This document shows positions 10,639 to 19,460 of a DNA stretch of 64,000 nt, one piece after another. Numbering within the stretch: the stretch's first letter is position 1; each line of letters starts with the position of its first letter. This DNA comes from GCA-2683825 sp965662355. Lineage in GTDB: Bacteria; Planctomycetota; UBA1135; GCA-002686595. The position numbers and the translations under genes are program-made. A model generated the notes under the pieces. That model was not told the DNA's origin and ran no database searches. It saw nothing but the letters and a program-made list of their open reading frames with translations. Location: positions 1 through 64,000 of the forward strand of contig CBFIHP010000025.1 of assembly GCA_965662355.1 (NCBI GenBank), in the 5' to 3' direction.

Positions 10639-11948
10639 GCGCACTCTCGAAGGCGCAGGAGTCGGGCGTGCCCTTGTGCGTCGTCGGGGCCGGGGCGGCC
10701 GGGCTGTGGGCCGCCGCGCGCGCCGCCGAGCTGGGTGTTGCCACGTTGGTGCTCGAGAAGACACCGCGCACGGGCACCAAGGTGCTCGCCAGCGGGGGGA
10801 CGCGTTGCAACCTGACGACGACACTGCCCGCGGATCGCGCCCTCGAACTCTTCGGGCGCAAAGGGGCACGTTTCCTGCGCCCTGCCTTCCGGGCCGTGTC
10901 GCCCATGCATGTGCGCGAGCGCTTTCACGACATGGGCGTACCCACGGTCGAGGCAGCACTCGATAAGGTCTTCCCCGCCAGCCAGCGGGCCCGGGACGTG
11001 CGTGATGCGCTCCTGAACTGGGCCGTCGGCGCCGGGGCCGAGATACGACTGCGTTCCGGGTTGAGCGCCTTGCGACCCTGCGGTGAGAACTGGTTGCTGC
11101 GTGTGGAAGACGGCACGGAGCTCGTCGCCGCCAACGTGATTCTCGCCAGCGGCGGCAAGAGCTTTCCACGCACGGGCACGACCGGGGATGGATACGCCTG
11201 GCTCGCGGACCTGGGCCTCGAGATCGTGCCCCCGGTTCCGGCCCTCGTGCCGCTTTCGAGCCCCGCTGCCTGGGTGCGCGAGCTGGCCGGCATCGCCCTG
11301 CAGGAGATCGAGCTACGCAGCGTCCGCGCCGGTAGAACCCTCGCGAAGCGCGCCCGTCCGCTGCTCTTCACGCATCGCGGGCTTTCCGGGCCCGGCGCGA
11401 TGGATCTCTCGGAGGACTTTGCCCGCGCCGAGGCCATGGGGGATCCCTTGCCCGAGCTACGCGCCGATCTGCTTCCCGGGCTGGAGCGCGCTGCCCTGCG
11501 CGATACGCTCCTCGCCCTGGCCGGGAAGCGCGGCGCGCCCAGTCTGCGACGCGCCCTCGCCGACGAGCTTCCAACGGCCCTGCCGCGACGTCTCGTGGGC
11601 GCCGTTCTCGAGCAAGCGAAGTGCCCAGCGGAGGTGCGCGTCAATCAACTGGGAAAATCCCAGCGGCACACCCTGCTCGAAACCTTGAAGAGCCTCGCCA
11701 TCCCCATCGATGGAACCCTTGGTTTCGAGCAAGCCGAGGTCACCGCCGGCGGGCTAGCGTTGGGGGAGCTCGATCCCGGGACCCTGGCCGTGAAGAGCCA
11801 CGCCGGGCTCTTCGTGTGTGGCGAGTTGCTGGATCTCACCGGTCCCATCGGTGGCTTGAACTTTCAGTCGGCCTTCTCCACGGCCGAGCTCAGTGCGCGC
11901 GGCGTGGCCCGGCGAGTGGGTCTGGGAGTGCAACCGAGGCCGCGCTAG
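10635..11948 (+). CDS. BaiN/HI0933-family NAD(P)/FAD-dependent oxidoreductase
   Basis: A 437-residue flavoprotein. The FAD dinucleotide fold is CVVGAGAAGLWAAARAAELG, then LEKTPRTGTKVLASGGTRCNLT, the typical HI0933 block. A second signature is FVCGELLDLTGPIGGLNFQSAFSTA at the C-terminus, which rebinds FAD. The family also includes a reductase in bile-acid dehydroxylation, but the substrate here is unknown. The start is the GTG at 10635, which overlaps the stop of the dihydrouridine synthase as GTGA and lies about 15 residues before the Rossmann strand. Confidence 0.88.
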   Translation: MSALSKAQESGVPLCVVGAGAAGLWAAARAAELGVATLVLEKTPRTGTKVLASGGTRCNLTTTLPADRALELFGRKGARFLRPAFRAVSPMHVRERFHDMGVPTVEAALDKVFPASQRARDVRDALLNWAVGAGAEIRLRSGLSALRPCGENWLLRVEDGTELVAANVILASGGKSFPRTGTTGDGYAWLADLGLEIVPPVPALVPLSSPAAWVRELAGIALQEIELRSVRAGRTLAKRARPLLFTHRGLSGPGAMDLSEDFARAEAMGDPLPELRADLLPGLERAALRDTLLALAGKRGAPSLRRALADELPTALPRRLVGAVLEQAKCPAEVRVNQLGKSQRHTLLETLKSLAIPIDGTLGFEQAEVTAGGLALGELDPGTLAVKSHAGLFVCGELLDLTGPIGGLNFQSAFSTAELSARGVARRVGLGVQPRPR

Positions 11949-11980
11949 TCGGCGCCCAAGTCCGACACGAAATCTGGGCC

Positions 11981-13345
11981 TCAATCGTCGTCCAAGGGCG
12001 CGCCGTCCACAGGGCCCTCATCGGGACCTGCGGGATTGCCACGCCTGCCGCGGCGTTTTCCGCGGCGCCGCTTGCGACGGTTCTTGTGACGCAACTCGGA
12101 GAGCTCGTCCTCGGAGACGCCCTCCGCGCCGCGGGAACGCTCGAGCCAGCCCTCGTACACGTCCCAGCCCTGGCCCCAGGCAGCACAACGCAAACGGAAC
12201 AGGTGCAGGGCTTCGGGGAAGTCGTCGCTCCGCAGGAACAGGATGCGCCGTAAGTGCTTGGTCGGCGGCTGCAGGAAGCGTGGTTGCAGCGCGATGATGC
12301 GCCTTGCCTGTTCGACCGCCCGGCGCGGCAAGCGCGCGCGCGCTGCGAGCGGTTGGATGACCTCCGAGGCGATGCGCGAGCGATCGAGGTCCGACAATTC
12401 GCTGTCTTGCTCGAGTTGGTTCTCGATCACCCGCAGGAAGAGCACCGCGACGAGAACACCCGTCGAAGGCTCCTTGCCCACATGCATGTCGGCATCGAGG
12501 GCCTCGAGCAGGCGCCAGAAGAGATCGGCGCGATCGTGGGCGCGGGGGTCGGGATCGTCGCGCGTGCCGAGATAGTCGTCGACCTGGGGCAGGAGTGCCT
12601 TCAGCGCTCCACAGGCCCGCAGCATGCGGAAGGCACCCAGCGAGGTGCCGGAACGCATCAAGCGCAGGATTTCCTCGGCCACGCGCGGCGGGGCGGAGCG
12701 GCTGAGGTCGGGCGCCAGTTCCGACATGGCCTCCCAGGTCTTCTCCTCGATCCGAAAACCCAGGCGCGTGGCAAATTTTACCGCCCGCAGGATGCGCACC
12801 GGATCCTCGGCGAAACGCACCCGCGGATCGCCGATGGTGCGCAGCAGGCCCTCCTCGAGATCGGCGATGCCGTCGACCCAGTCGTGTACCTCGCCGCAGG
12901 TGGGGTCGTAGAAGAGCCCGTTGACCGTGAAGTCCCGACGCCGGGCGTCCTCGGCCGCCGTGCCGTACTGGTTGTCCTCGGTGATCAGAAGATCTTCGGA
13001 GTCGTCGATGACCGGCTCGGTCCGAAAGGTCGCGGTTTCCACGATTTGACGTCCGTAGACGACGTGAACCAATCGAAAGCGCCGGCCGATGATGCGCCCG
13101 TTGCGGAACAGGCGCTTGACCTGACGCGGATGGGCCTGGGTGGCGACGTCGAAGTCCTTGGGTCGCCGACCGAGGAGCAGGTCACGAACGCAGCCTCCGA
13201 CCAGGTAAGCCTCGTGACCATTGCGCTGGAGCCTCGAGAGGACGCGCAAGGCGTCCTGATCGATGCTGCGCGGATCCAACCCCACGTTGTAGACCACAGG
13301 TTCGTGGTCCTGGGTCGGACGGGGCGCGTCGAAGGGGAGAGTCAT
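11981..13345 (-). CDS. pcnB: Poly(A) polymerase / tRNA nucleotidyltransferase family protein
   Basis: A 454-residue class II nucleotidyltransferase. The catalytic head is AYLVGGCVRDLLLGRRPKDFDVAT, with the metal-binding D64 and D66. This is followed by RRFRLVHVVYGRQIVETATFR and RRRDFTVNGLFYDP. The sequence RIIGRRFRLVHV and a basic C-terminal tail (KNRRKRRRGKRRGRRG) favour the PcnB poly(A) polymerase branch, which adds 3' tails that promote RNA decay, over a CCA-adding enzyme. All three tRNAs whose ends I could see encode CCA, so an essential CCA-adding role is not required. The ATG at 13345 is used. The frame stays open upstream, but that stretch looks non-coding. Confidence 0.88.
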   Translation of the reverse strand: MTLPFDAPRPTQDHEPVVYNVGLDPRSIDQDALRVLSRLQRNGHEAYLVGGCVRDLLLGRRPKDFDVATQAHPRQVKRLFRNGRIIGRRFRLVHVVYGRQIVETATFRTEPVIDDSEDLLITEDNQYGTAAEDARRRDFTVNGLFYDPTCGEVHDWVDGIADLEEGLLRTIGDPRVRFAEDPVRILRAVKFATRLGFRIEEKTWEAMSELAPDLSRSAPPRVAEEILRLMRSGTSLGAFRMLRACGALKALLPQVDDYLGTRDDPDPRAHDRADLFWRLLEALDADMHVGKEPSTGVLVAVLFLRVIENQLEQDSELSDLDRSRIASEVIQPLAARARLPRRAVEQARRIIALQPRFLQPPTKHLRRILFLRSDDFPEALHLFRLRCAAWGQGWDVYEGWLERSRGAEGVSEDELSELRHKNRRKRRRGKRRGRRGNPAGPDEGPVDGAPLDDD

Positions 13346-13595
13346 ACCTCTCGAAACGGGATTCTCATCGTCACGCGTGGGCCCCGAATCTAACTCGGAT
13401 GAAGGATTCCTGAGCGGCCCATTCTGAGAATGCTCGCTTTCAGGCCAAGACTGTCCCCGGTCCGGACCACGTTCGAGCCCACTTTTCGCCCGTAATGCCC
13501 AGGAAGCCCGCAATGGCGCCTCCGTGGCCGGGCGCACAACGAGAAGCGCCTCCTTGCCCGCTCGCTCGGGCGGGGATAGGCTCGCCCGCCCTTGT

Positions 13596-13673
13596 AGGGC
13601 AGTAGCTCTAATTGGTTAGAGCGGCTGATTCCAAATCAGCAGGATCGGGGTTCGAATCCCTGCTGCCCTGCCA
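13596..13673 (+). tRNA. tRNA-Trp (anticodon CCA)
   Basis: The acceptor stem AGGGCAG/CTGCCCT closes the cloverleaf. The anticodon stem-loop CTGATTCCAAATCAG reads CCA, the T arm contains GGTTCGAATCC, the discriminator is G, and the 3' CCA is encoded. It sits just upstream of rsmG on the same strand. Confidence 0.95.
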
Positions 13674-13706
13674 CAGGTCTCTCCCGAACCAAACCTCCTC
13701 TAGCCC

Positions 13707-14555
13707 ATGACAGAAGACGGCCCCACTCGCCAGGAAGAGCCGGAAAAGGATCCGATCCTTTCCGAGGATGTCGAGGTCGAGGATTCCGATCCCGGAGCGC
13801 CGGATCTGGCGGGTCCCGCAGCGTCCCCCGATGGGCCCCCAGCCGAGGCGGAGGAAGAGGAAGAGGTGGTTCAATTCGCGGACCTGCCGCTTCCCAGCGC
13901 GGACGAGATTCGTTCCGCCCTCGATTGGGCCTTCGAGAAGGAAGACGCTCCTTCGGAATACCTCGATCGCTGCACCGAGCACGCGATGATCGTTCAGGAG
14001 GCCAACCGGCGCATGAACCTGACGAAGATCGTCGAGGCCAAGGATATCGCGGCCAAGCACTACCTCGACAGCTGGCGCACCACGCGACTCCTGCCTCTGC
14101 TCGGGCGCACGGTGATCGATATCGGAACCGGTGGCGGGTACCCGGGGATTCCCCTGGCCCTGGCGGAACCCAACGCACGCGTGGTGCTGGTGGACTCCAC
14201 CCAGAAGAAGGCCGACTTCGTCGCAGAGACCATCGCCCAGATGAAGATCCCGAACGCCGAGGCGATCTGGATTCGCGCGGAGGAATACCTGCTACGAAAC
14301 AAGGTCGACGTCGCCATTGTCCGGGCCCTGAGCTCCGTGCGCGAGAACGTGCGGCTCCTGCGCAAGGTGCGCCACTCGCTGCATGACCTCATCATGATGA
14401 AGGGGCCCTCATGGTCGCGCGAAGTGCGCGCCGGCGAGCGCGAGGCGGAGCGCCTTGGCTTCCGACTCGACACGGTCTGGGAACACGAGCTCCCCGGCGA
14501 GCTCGGAGCACGCGCCGTCCTCGTCTACCGGGCGCCCGGTTCCCAGGGGATGTGA
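13707..14555 (+). CDS. rsmG: 16S rRNA (guanine-527-N7)-methyltransferase
   Basis: A 282-residue SAM-dependent enzyme that methylates G527 in the 530 loop of 16S rRNA. RsmG blocks are RRMNLTKIVE (101-110), KHYLDSW, and the SAM loop VIDIGTGGGYPGIPLA (137-151). The family is usually about 210 residues. Here an acidic, proline-rich N-terminal extension of some 60 residues (AEEEEEVV) precedes the domain. No better start codon near residue 60 is obvious, so the extension may be real. The stop overlaps the GTG of the next small gene as GTGA. tRNA-Trp lies 33 bases upstream. Confidence 0.93.
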   Translation: MTEDGPTRQEEPEKDPILSEDVEVEDSDPGAPDLAGPAASPDGPPAEAEEEEEVVQFADLPLPSADEIRSALDWAFEKEDAPSEYLDRCTEHAMIVQEANRRMNLTKIVEAKDIAAKHYLDSWRTTRLLPLLGRTVIDIGTGGGYPGIPLALAEPNARVVLVDSTQKKADFVAETIAQMKIPNAEAIWIRAEEYLLRNKVDVAIVRALSSVRENVRLLRKVRHSLHDLIMMKGPSWSREVRAGEREAERLGFRLDTVWEHELPGELGARAVLVYRAPGSQGM

Positions 14556-14659
14556 TCGCCCTGGCCACATGGGCCTGGATCCTGATCGCCGCGGGAGCGG
14601 CCGGGTTGGTCGTTTTCGTGCTGGCCATCTGGTTCTACCCACGGGACAACTCGTTCTGA
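14552..14659 (+). CDS. Very small single-pass membrane protein
   Basis: A 35-residue reading frame whose GTG overlaps the rsmG stop (GTGA), the coupling pattern seen throughout this window. It is almost entirely one hydrophobic helix (ATWAWILIAAGAAGLVVFVL) with a short polar end, WFYPRDNSF. I do not recognise it. Its architecture resembles small assembly or regulatory subunits of membrane complexes, but no partner is visible next to it. Confidence 0.5.
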   Translation: MIALATWAWILIAAGAAGLVVFVLAIWFYPRDNSF

Positions 14660-14705
14660 GGTGAGAAGGCTCCCGAATCGAGGGCGATCCGCCGAAGATA
14701 GGCCC

Positions 14706-16832
14706 GTGAAGCACACGCTCCGGGGACGGATTCAGGGCGCTCTCGCGAGCGCCGCGCTGGCCCTGGGCTGCGCGCCTTCCGAGGCCGATCCAGAATGGTG
14801 CGAGCTGGCGCGCGGGTTTACCCCGGCGCCGATGGAGGAGATCGCGGCGCTTCTCGGGAGCGGGGCTGCGGTGCGCCAGAGCGTCGAGGATGGACTTCTC
14901 TGGCTCCACTGGGATTTCGCAGCAGCGGCCTGGACGCGGGTCGGGGGCGAGCTCGCCCGGGCCTCCATGTTGTTGCCGCGCGGTGGGCTGGCCGAGCATG
15001 TGGACTTTCGCAGGCTACGCCTGCGGGATGGCAAGAGGGACTTCGACAAGGCGCCCGGCCGTCGGCCGGATCGCGCCTTCGCTCCGCCGCCCTGGAGCTA
15101 CTTCGTCGAGGGCGAACGTCTGACGCTCTACGCGCCGGCGGACAGCAAGCTGCCCGATCCATTGACGTTCTCGGCCGCCATGGACCAGGGGCGGGATGTG
15201 GCCGGCGTATGGCACGTCGATTCGGGCAACATCACCGGCGCGGGCATCCCCTTGTGGCCGGAGCGAACCGAGGAGATCACCTGTGACGTTCCGCAGCGTG
15301 CGCGCCTGCGGCTCCTGGCCAAGTTGCCGGCCGGACCGCGCCCGGGTACACCGGCGCAACTCGAAATCCTCTGGAACGGGCGCAGCCTCGAGGCCTTTGC
15401 GCTCGCCGAGACCGACGAGACCGGCACCTGGATCCAGCTCGACCTGCCCGATGAGGGCGGCACGGGCGTACGCCTCGGGCTGTGCCTGCGCGGCGCGCCG
15501 GGTATGGCTGTGGCCTACGAGCCCACCCTGGGGCCGCGCAACATCGGCATGCCGGGGAATCGCCCCTGGGGTGGTCGCCCGGACGTCGTCGTGTTTCTGA
15601 CCGACACCTTCCGGGCCGACAACCTGACAGCCTATGGAGGTGCGAAGCGCACGCCCCATCTCGATCGCTGGGTCGAGCGTTCCCTGCGTTTTCGCGATGC
15701 GCGCTCGACGGCGACGTGGACGCTGCCGGCCTTGTCCTCGCTCTTCACCGCCGCCTATCCGCCCCAACACGGAGCGGTCGGGCCAAGCCACTCGCTATCC
15801 GAGGACTTTCACACGCTGAGCGAGCATCTGCGTGACTACGGCTATCGAACCGTAGCGGTCACCGATTCCTTCTTCGCTTCACGTCGCTACGGCCTGGCCC
15901 AGGGCTTTTCGTGGTTCCGTGAAATCCCGACGGCGGACTGGAAACTCCAGTCGACCCTGGATGAGGCCAGCGCAGCGCTCGGGCGCGACGACGGCCGCCC
16001 GGTTTTTCTCTTCGTTCACACCTACCGTGTGCACAAACCCTTCCGCGTCGGCAAGGAGGAAGACCGCAGCGCCTTCGATGCTCTCGTGAAGGAGGTCGAA
16101 GCGCAGGCCGGTGGCACGAAGCCTACGGCGGATCTCAGCCGTGAGTATCGCGCACGAGCACCGCGCTTCGCGGAGCTGTACGCGGAGGGCGTGCGCGATC
16201 TCGATCGCCGCCTGGCCACGTGGCTCGAGGGTCTCGAAACGCGCGGGATATTGAACGACGGCATGTGCCTCATCACGAGCGACCACGGTGAGTCCTTCGA
16301 CGAGCACGGCGACATGTTCCACCGCCTGCCCCCGTGGGAGGAACAGATCCGCGTGCCCCTCGTCCTGCTCGGCGAACGCATTCCCGCCCGTGAAGCTCTG
16401 GGCAATGCCTCCTTGATCGACGTCCCGCGGACGATCGCCCAGTATTGCGGGTTGCCGGAACCCGAAAGCTGGGGCGGGCGGGCGCTTTTGCGCGAGGGCG
16501 CTGGCGACCTGGCTTTCGCCTTTCAGATGGGACCGAACGCGGAACGCTACAGTCGCATGGCCCTGGTCAAGGACCAGCGCAAGCTCTTCCTCGTCTTCGA
16601 CAGCAAAGCACCCCGCACGAGCGAGTTGCGCTTCGCGTACAACCTGAGTGACGATCCGGACGAGAAAGACAATCAGGCGGACGAGGGCTGGGCCCAGGCC
16701 ACGCGCGAGGAACTGCTACCGATCCTGGAGGCGCTTGCGCGGCGGCGGTTCGAACCGGGCTCCGTGCAAATCGGCTCCGAGGAACGCGCGGGCCTCGAGG
16801 AACTCGGCTACGCTGGCGACGATCCGCCTTGA
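14706..16832 (+). CDS. Sulfatase-like lipoprotein (alkaline phosphatase superfamily)
   Basis: A 708-residue exported protein. I chose the GTG at 14706 because it begins a lipoprotein-like signal (HTLRGRIQGALASAALALGC). Another GTG at 14661 is possible. The first half (to about residue 280) is an unrecognised beta-rich region. The second half is a sulfatase/phosphodiesterase fold. It contains the metal strand VVVFLTDTFRADNLTAYGG, a nucleophile loop STATWTLPALSSLFT with Thr where sulfatases have the formylglycine Cys or Ser, and the ligand block MCLITSDHGESFDEHG. The typical CxPSR sequence is absent, so a phospho- rather than sulfo-substrate is quite possible. Confidence 0.82.
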   Translation: MKHTLRGRIQGALASAALALGCAPSEADPEWCELARGFTPAPMEEIAALLGSGAAVRQSVEDGLLWLHWDFAAAAWTRVGGELARASMLLPRGGLAEHVDFRRLRLRDGKRDFDKAPGRRPDRAFAPPPWSYFVEGERLTLYAPADSKLPDPLTFSAAMDQGRDVAGVWHVDSGNITGAGIPLWPERTEEITCDVPQRARLRLLAKLPAGPRPGTPAQLEILWNGRSLEAFALAETDETGTWIQLDLPDEGGTGVRLGLCLRGAPGMAVAYEPTLGPRNIGMPGNRPWGGRPDVVVFLTDTFRADNLTAYGGAKRTPHLDRWVERSLRFRDARSTATWTLPALSSLFTAAYPPQHGAVGPSHSLSEDFHTLSEHLRDYGYRTVAVTDSFFASRRYGLAQGFSWFREIPTADWKLQSTLDEASAALGRDDGRPVFLFVHTYRVHKPFRVGKEEDRSAFDALVKEVEAQAGGTKPTADLSREYRARAPRFAELYAEGVRDLDRRLATWLEGLETRGILNDGMCLITSDHGESFDEHGDMFHRLPPWEEQIRVPLVLLGERIPAREALGNASLIDVPRTIAQYCGLPEPESWGGRALLREGAGDLAFAFQMGPNAERYSRMALVKDQRKLFLVFDSKAPRTSELRFAYNLSDDPDEKDNQADEGWAQATREELLPILEALARRRFEPGSVQIGSEERAGLEELGYAGDDPP

Positions 16833-16847
16833 GCGGAGGTCGCCGGG

Positions 16848-16935
16848 TGGTGCCTGAGGGGGGAGTCGAACCCCCACTCCCTTATCGGGAACATGGACCT
16901 GAACCATGCGCGTCTACCAATTCCGCCACCCAGGC
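16848..16935 (-). tRNA. tRNA-Leu (anticodon CAG)
   Basis: On the minus strand, GCCTGGG pairs with CTCAGGC. The D arm begins GTGGCGGAATTGGTAGACGC as in class II leucine tRNAs. The anticodon stem-loop CATGGTTCAGGTCCATG reads CAG, a long variable arm is present, the discriminator is A, and CCA is encoded. Confidence 0.95.
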
Positions 16936-17044
16936 CCGGCGTGTCTTCGCTCGTCCGGAGGACGATGAAGGCGGGGGAGAATACGGATCGGAGAAGCGGG
17001 GGTCAATCGCGGCCTGCAACTCGCCTAGAATAACCACGCTAGTC

Positions 17045-17512
17045 ATGGCCAGAGACTCCCAGAAGATCACCGTCATCGCGAAGAACCGCCGGGCCCGCCA
17101 CAATTATGAAATCGTGGACACCCTCGAGTGCGGGATGGCCCTCGTGGGCACCGAGGTGAAGAGCCTGCGGGCCGGCCGGGCCTCGATCGGTGAGTCCTAC
17201 GGCTTGATCAAGGCCGGGGAGCTGTGGCTCGTGGGGGCGACGATTCCCGAGTACAGCCACGGCAACGTCTATAACCACGTCACCAACCGCGACCGCAAGC
17301 TGCTAGTTCACCTGCGCGAGCTGCGCAACTGGGACAAGCGGGTGCGCGAGAAGGGGGTCACCCTGGTTCCCCTGGCTCTCTATTTCAAAGGCCATCGCGT
17401 GAAGCTGGAGCTGGCGCTTTGCCGTGGCAAGAAGCTCTACGATCGCCGCGAGGATCAGAAGACCAGGGATGCCAAGCGCGAGGTCGATCGGGCCATGTCG
17501 CGGCGCCGATAG
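17045..17512 (+). CDS. smpB: tmRNA-binding protein SmpB
   Basis: A 155-residue protein that binds tmRNA and delivers it to stalled ribosomes. Conserved parts are ITVIAKNRRARHNYEI, ECGMALVGTEVKSLRAGRASIGESYG, HGNVYNHVTNRDRKLLVH and the basic, flexible C-tail KTRDAKREVDRAMSRRR that probes the empty mRNA channel. ATG 17045 gives the normal length. Its partner RNA, ssrA, lies 14.3 kb downstream, on the far side of the bidirectional gene cluster. Confidence 0.97.
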   Translation: MARDSQKITVIAKNRRARHNYEIVDTLECGMALVGTEVKSLRAGRASIGESYGLIKAGELWLVGATIPEYSHGNVYNHVTNRDRKLLVHLRELRNWDKRVREKGVTLVPLALYFKGHRVKLELALCRGKKLYDRREDQKTRDAKREVDRAMSRRR

Positions 17513-17525
17513 CAACACCGTCTGG

Positions 17526-19460
17526 TCAGTTGTCCGAATAGCCCAGTGCGGATAGCCGGGCGCGGGTTGTCGCTCCGGCCTGGATGGAGGGCGTGCTGCG
17601 GCGGGCTTTCCTGGCCGCGAGCTCGGTTTGGAGATAGGCGCGCATGCGTGCGAGAGTTTCGGGTTCCGCCTGGGATAGATCGTGTGTCTCACCCGGATCG
17701 GCCTGGGGGTCGTACAGGCGCCAATCCCCAGCCGGGTTCGGTACAGCGCCCCAGCTGGCACCCCGGGGGGCGAGGTGAAGCACGCGTTGCTCGGTACGCA
17801 ACCCGAGGATGGAGAGCCAGTTCTTGCCGTTCCACCACCCGCAGTTCGTCGAGTACAACACGGGTTCGCTGTTGCCGCTGCGCAGGAGGTTGCGTGCGTC
17901 GCTGACCTGTTGCATGCGCGTGCCGCCGAGCTCCGCCAGGGTTGAGGCGAGCATGCGATTGGAAACCTGCTCCCGAACGCGGACCCCGCTCTGGATGCCG
18001 GGCCCGGCGAGGACCAGGGGAACGTGAACCAGCTCAGGATGCAGGCTCTGACCGTGGGTCAAGAGCCCGTGCTCGAAGAGTTCCTCGCCGTGGTCCGACG
18101 TATAGGCGAACAGGGTTTCGTCGAGAAGGCCCAGTTCGTCGATGCGATCGATCAAACGCCCAAGCTGCTGGTCCCCGCTCCATGTGCACGCGTCGTAGAG
18201 ATCGCGGATCCAGGCTTGCTCCTGGGAGGACACGCACTGCTCCGTGGCGCGTTCACCGTCATCCGTGTGTCCTCCATTTCGCAACAAGCACCAGCGAAAA
18301 TCGTTGACCGCAGTTGCCGAGAAATCCCGCGGGACCTGCGCTGCGAACTGCAACCGGCCCTCTTCCATGGGCTCGAGGGGAGCGTGGGGATCCAGCAGGT
18401 GCACGTAGAGAAAGAAGCGCTGGCCGGCCACGGCTTCGAGCCAGTGGGAGACCTGGGGCAGGACTTGATCACTGCGTTGACTGGCGCCCTTGGCGTGGAT
18501 GAAGGACTCGAAGCCCTGATCAAAATTCTTGTCCGAGGCGATCAGATAGTTCGCCGACCAGCCAGCGGTCGTGAAGCCCTGCTCCTGTAACACCTCGGCC
18601 AGAGTCTGCAGGCGTTCCGACAGAAAGCAGGAGTTCAAGTCGACCAAGCCGTGTTCCTCGGGAGGCAGACCGGTCAGAATCGATGCGGTCGAGGGCCAGG
18701 TCCAGTTCGACGTCGAGTAGGCCCGTTCGAATAGCGTCCCGCGTTGTGCGAGCTCCGCGAGGCGCGGCGCTGTCGGGCGCTCGTAGCCATAGGCCGAGAG
18801 ACGATCGGCGCGCTGGGTGTCCATGACGAAGAGCACGATGTTGGGTTCTTGGGGCGAGGATCGAGTGCGGGGGCGTGTCTCAGGCAGCACCAGCTTCAAG
18901 CCACCGAAACCCGCCGGCAAGGGGACGGTGGGGGAGCTGTACTCCCCGGCGGCATCGACGAAGCGCGTGCGCAGGATCAGGAAATGGGCTCCGTCCAGGG
19001 GGATCCCCTCGTGTTCGATCCACTCACTACCCGGGCTCTGGCCCACGCTCTCGAAAGCCAGCCGCTCACGGAAGGAGCGTTCGCCCAACTCGAGTTCGAA
19101 CTCGATCGCGCAACCCTGGAATTCTTTGGCGTAGGCCTCCATGGCCGCCTGGTCGAGTCCGGCGCAGAGATCGAGGACCTGGTCCGGCGAACCCCGCAGC
19201 GCCAGCTCGACCGCCGCCGGGGGCGGAAGCACGAGCGACAGGAGATCGGCGCCACGCACCCGCGTATCCCGGGATGGAGAGAGGACGCGGATCGAGGGAG
19301 CTACGTCCTGGCGTTGCTGCAGGATGCGAAACGCAGGATCCTCCGCCAATGGCTCCGCAATAACACGGCGCAGGATCATCGTGGAGCCGGCCTGCTCGGG
19401 TTCCCCACTACCGCATGCGGACAGTCCACCCAGAACCCATGCCGCGATGCCGCTACGCAT
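17526..19460 (-). CDS. Sulfatase-like lipoprotein, last gene of the leftward cluster arm
   Basis: A 644-residue exported enzyme of the alkaline phosphatase superfamily. The signal ends in a lipobox (AAWVLGGLSAC), so it is probably anchored to a membrane. The catalytic domain starts near residue 220 with IVLFVMDTQRADRLSAYGY. The nucleophile loop is SNWTWPSTASILTGLPPEEHG, with Thr in place of Cys/Ser, and the metal block is AYTSDHGEELFEHG. The C-terminus SALGYSDN is a common family ending. Its ATG overlaps the stop of the triple-fusion gene by one base (TGATG), so it is translationally coupled to that pathway. A phosphoester or phosphoglycerol substrate is plausible, but not shown. Confidence 0.85.
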   Translation of the reverse strand: MRSGIAAWVLGGLSACGSGEPEQAGSTMILRRVIAEPLAEDPAFRILQQRQDVAPSIRVLSPSRDTRVRGADLLSLVLPPPAAVELALRGSPDQVLDLCAGLDQAAMEAYAKEFQGCAIEFELELGERSFRERLAFESVGQSPGSEWIEHEGIPLDGAHFLILRTRFVDAAGEYSSPTVPLPAGFGGLKLVLPETRPRTRSSPQEPNIVLFVMDTQRADRLSAYGYERPTAPRLAELAQRGTLFERAYSTSNWTWPSTASILTGLPPEEHGLVDLNSCFLSERLQTLAEVLQEQGFTTAGWSANYLIASDKNFDQGFESFIHAKGASQRSDQVLPQVSHWLEAVAGQRFFLYVHLLDPHAPLEPMEEGRLQFAAQVPRDFSATAVNDFRWCLLRNGGHTDDGERATEQCVSSQEQAWIRDLYDACTWSGDQQLGRLIDRIDELGLLDETLFAYTSDHGEELFEHGLLTHGQSLHPELVHVPLVLAGPGIQSGVRVREQVSNRMLASTLAELGGTRMQQVSDARNLLRSGNSEPVLYSTNCGWWNGKNWLSILGLRTEQRVLHLAPRGASWGAVPNPAGDWRLYDPQADPGETHDLSQAEPETLARMRAYLQTELAARKARRSTPSIQAGATTRARLSALGYSDN

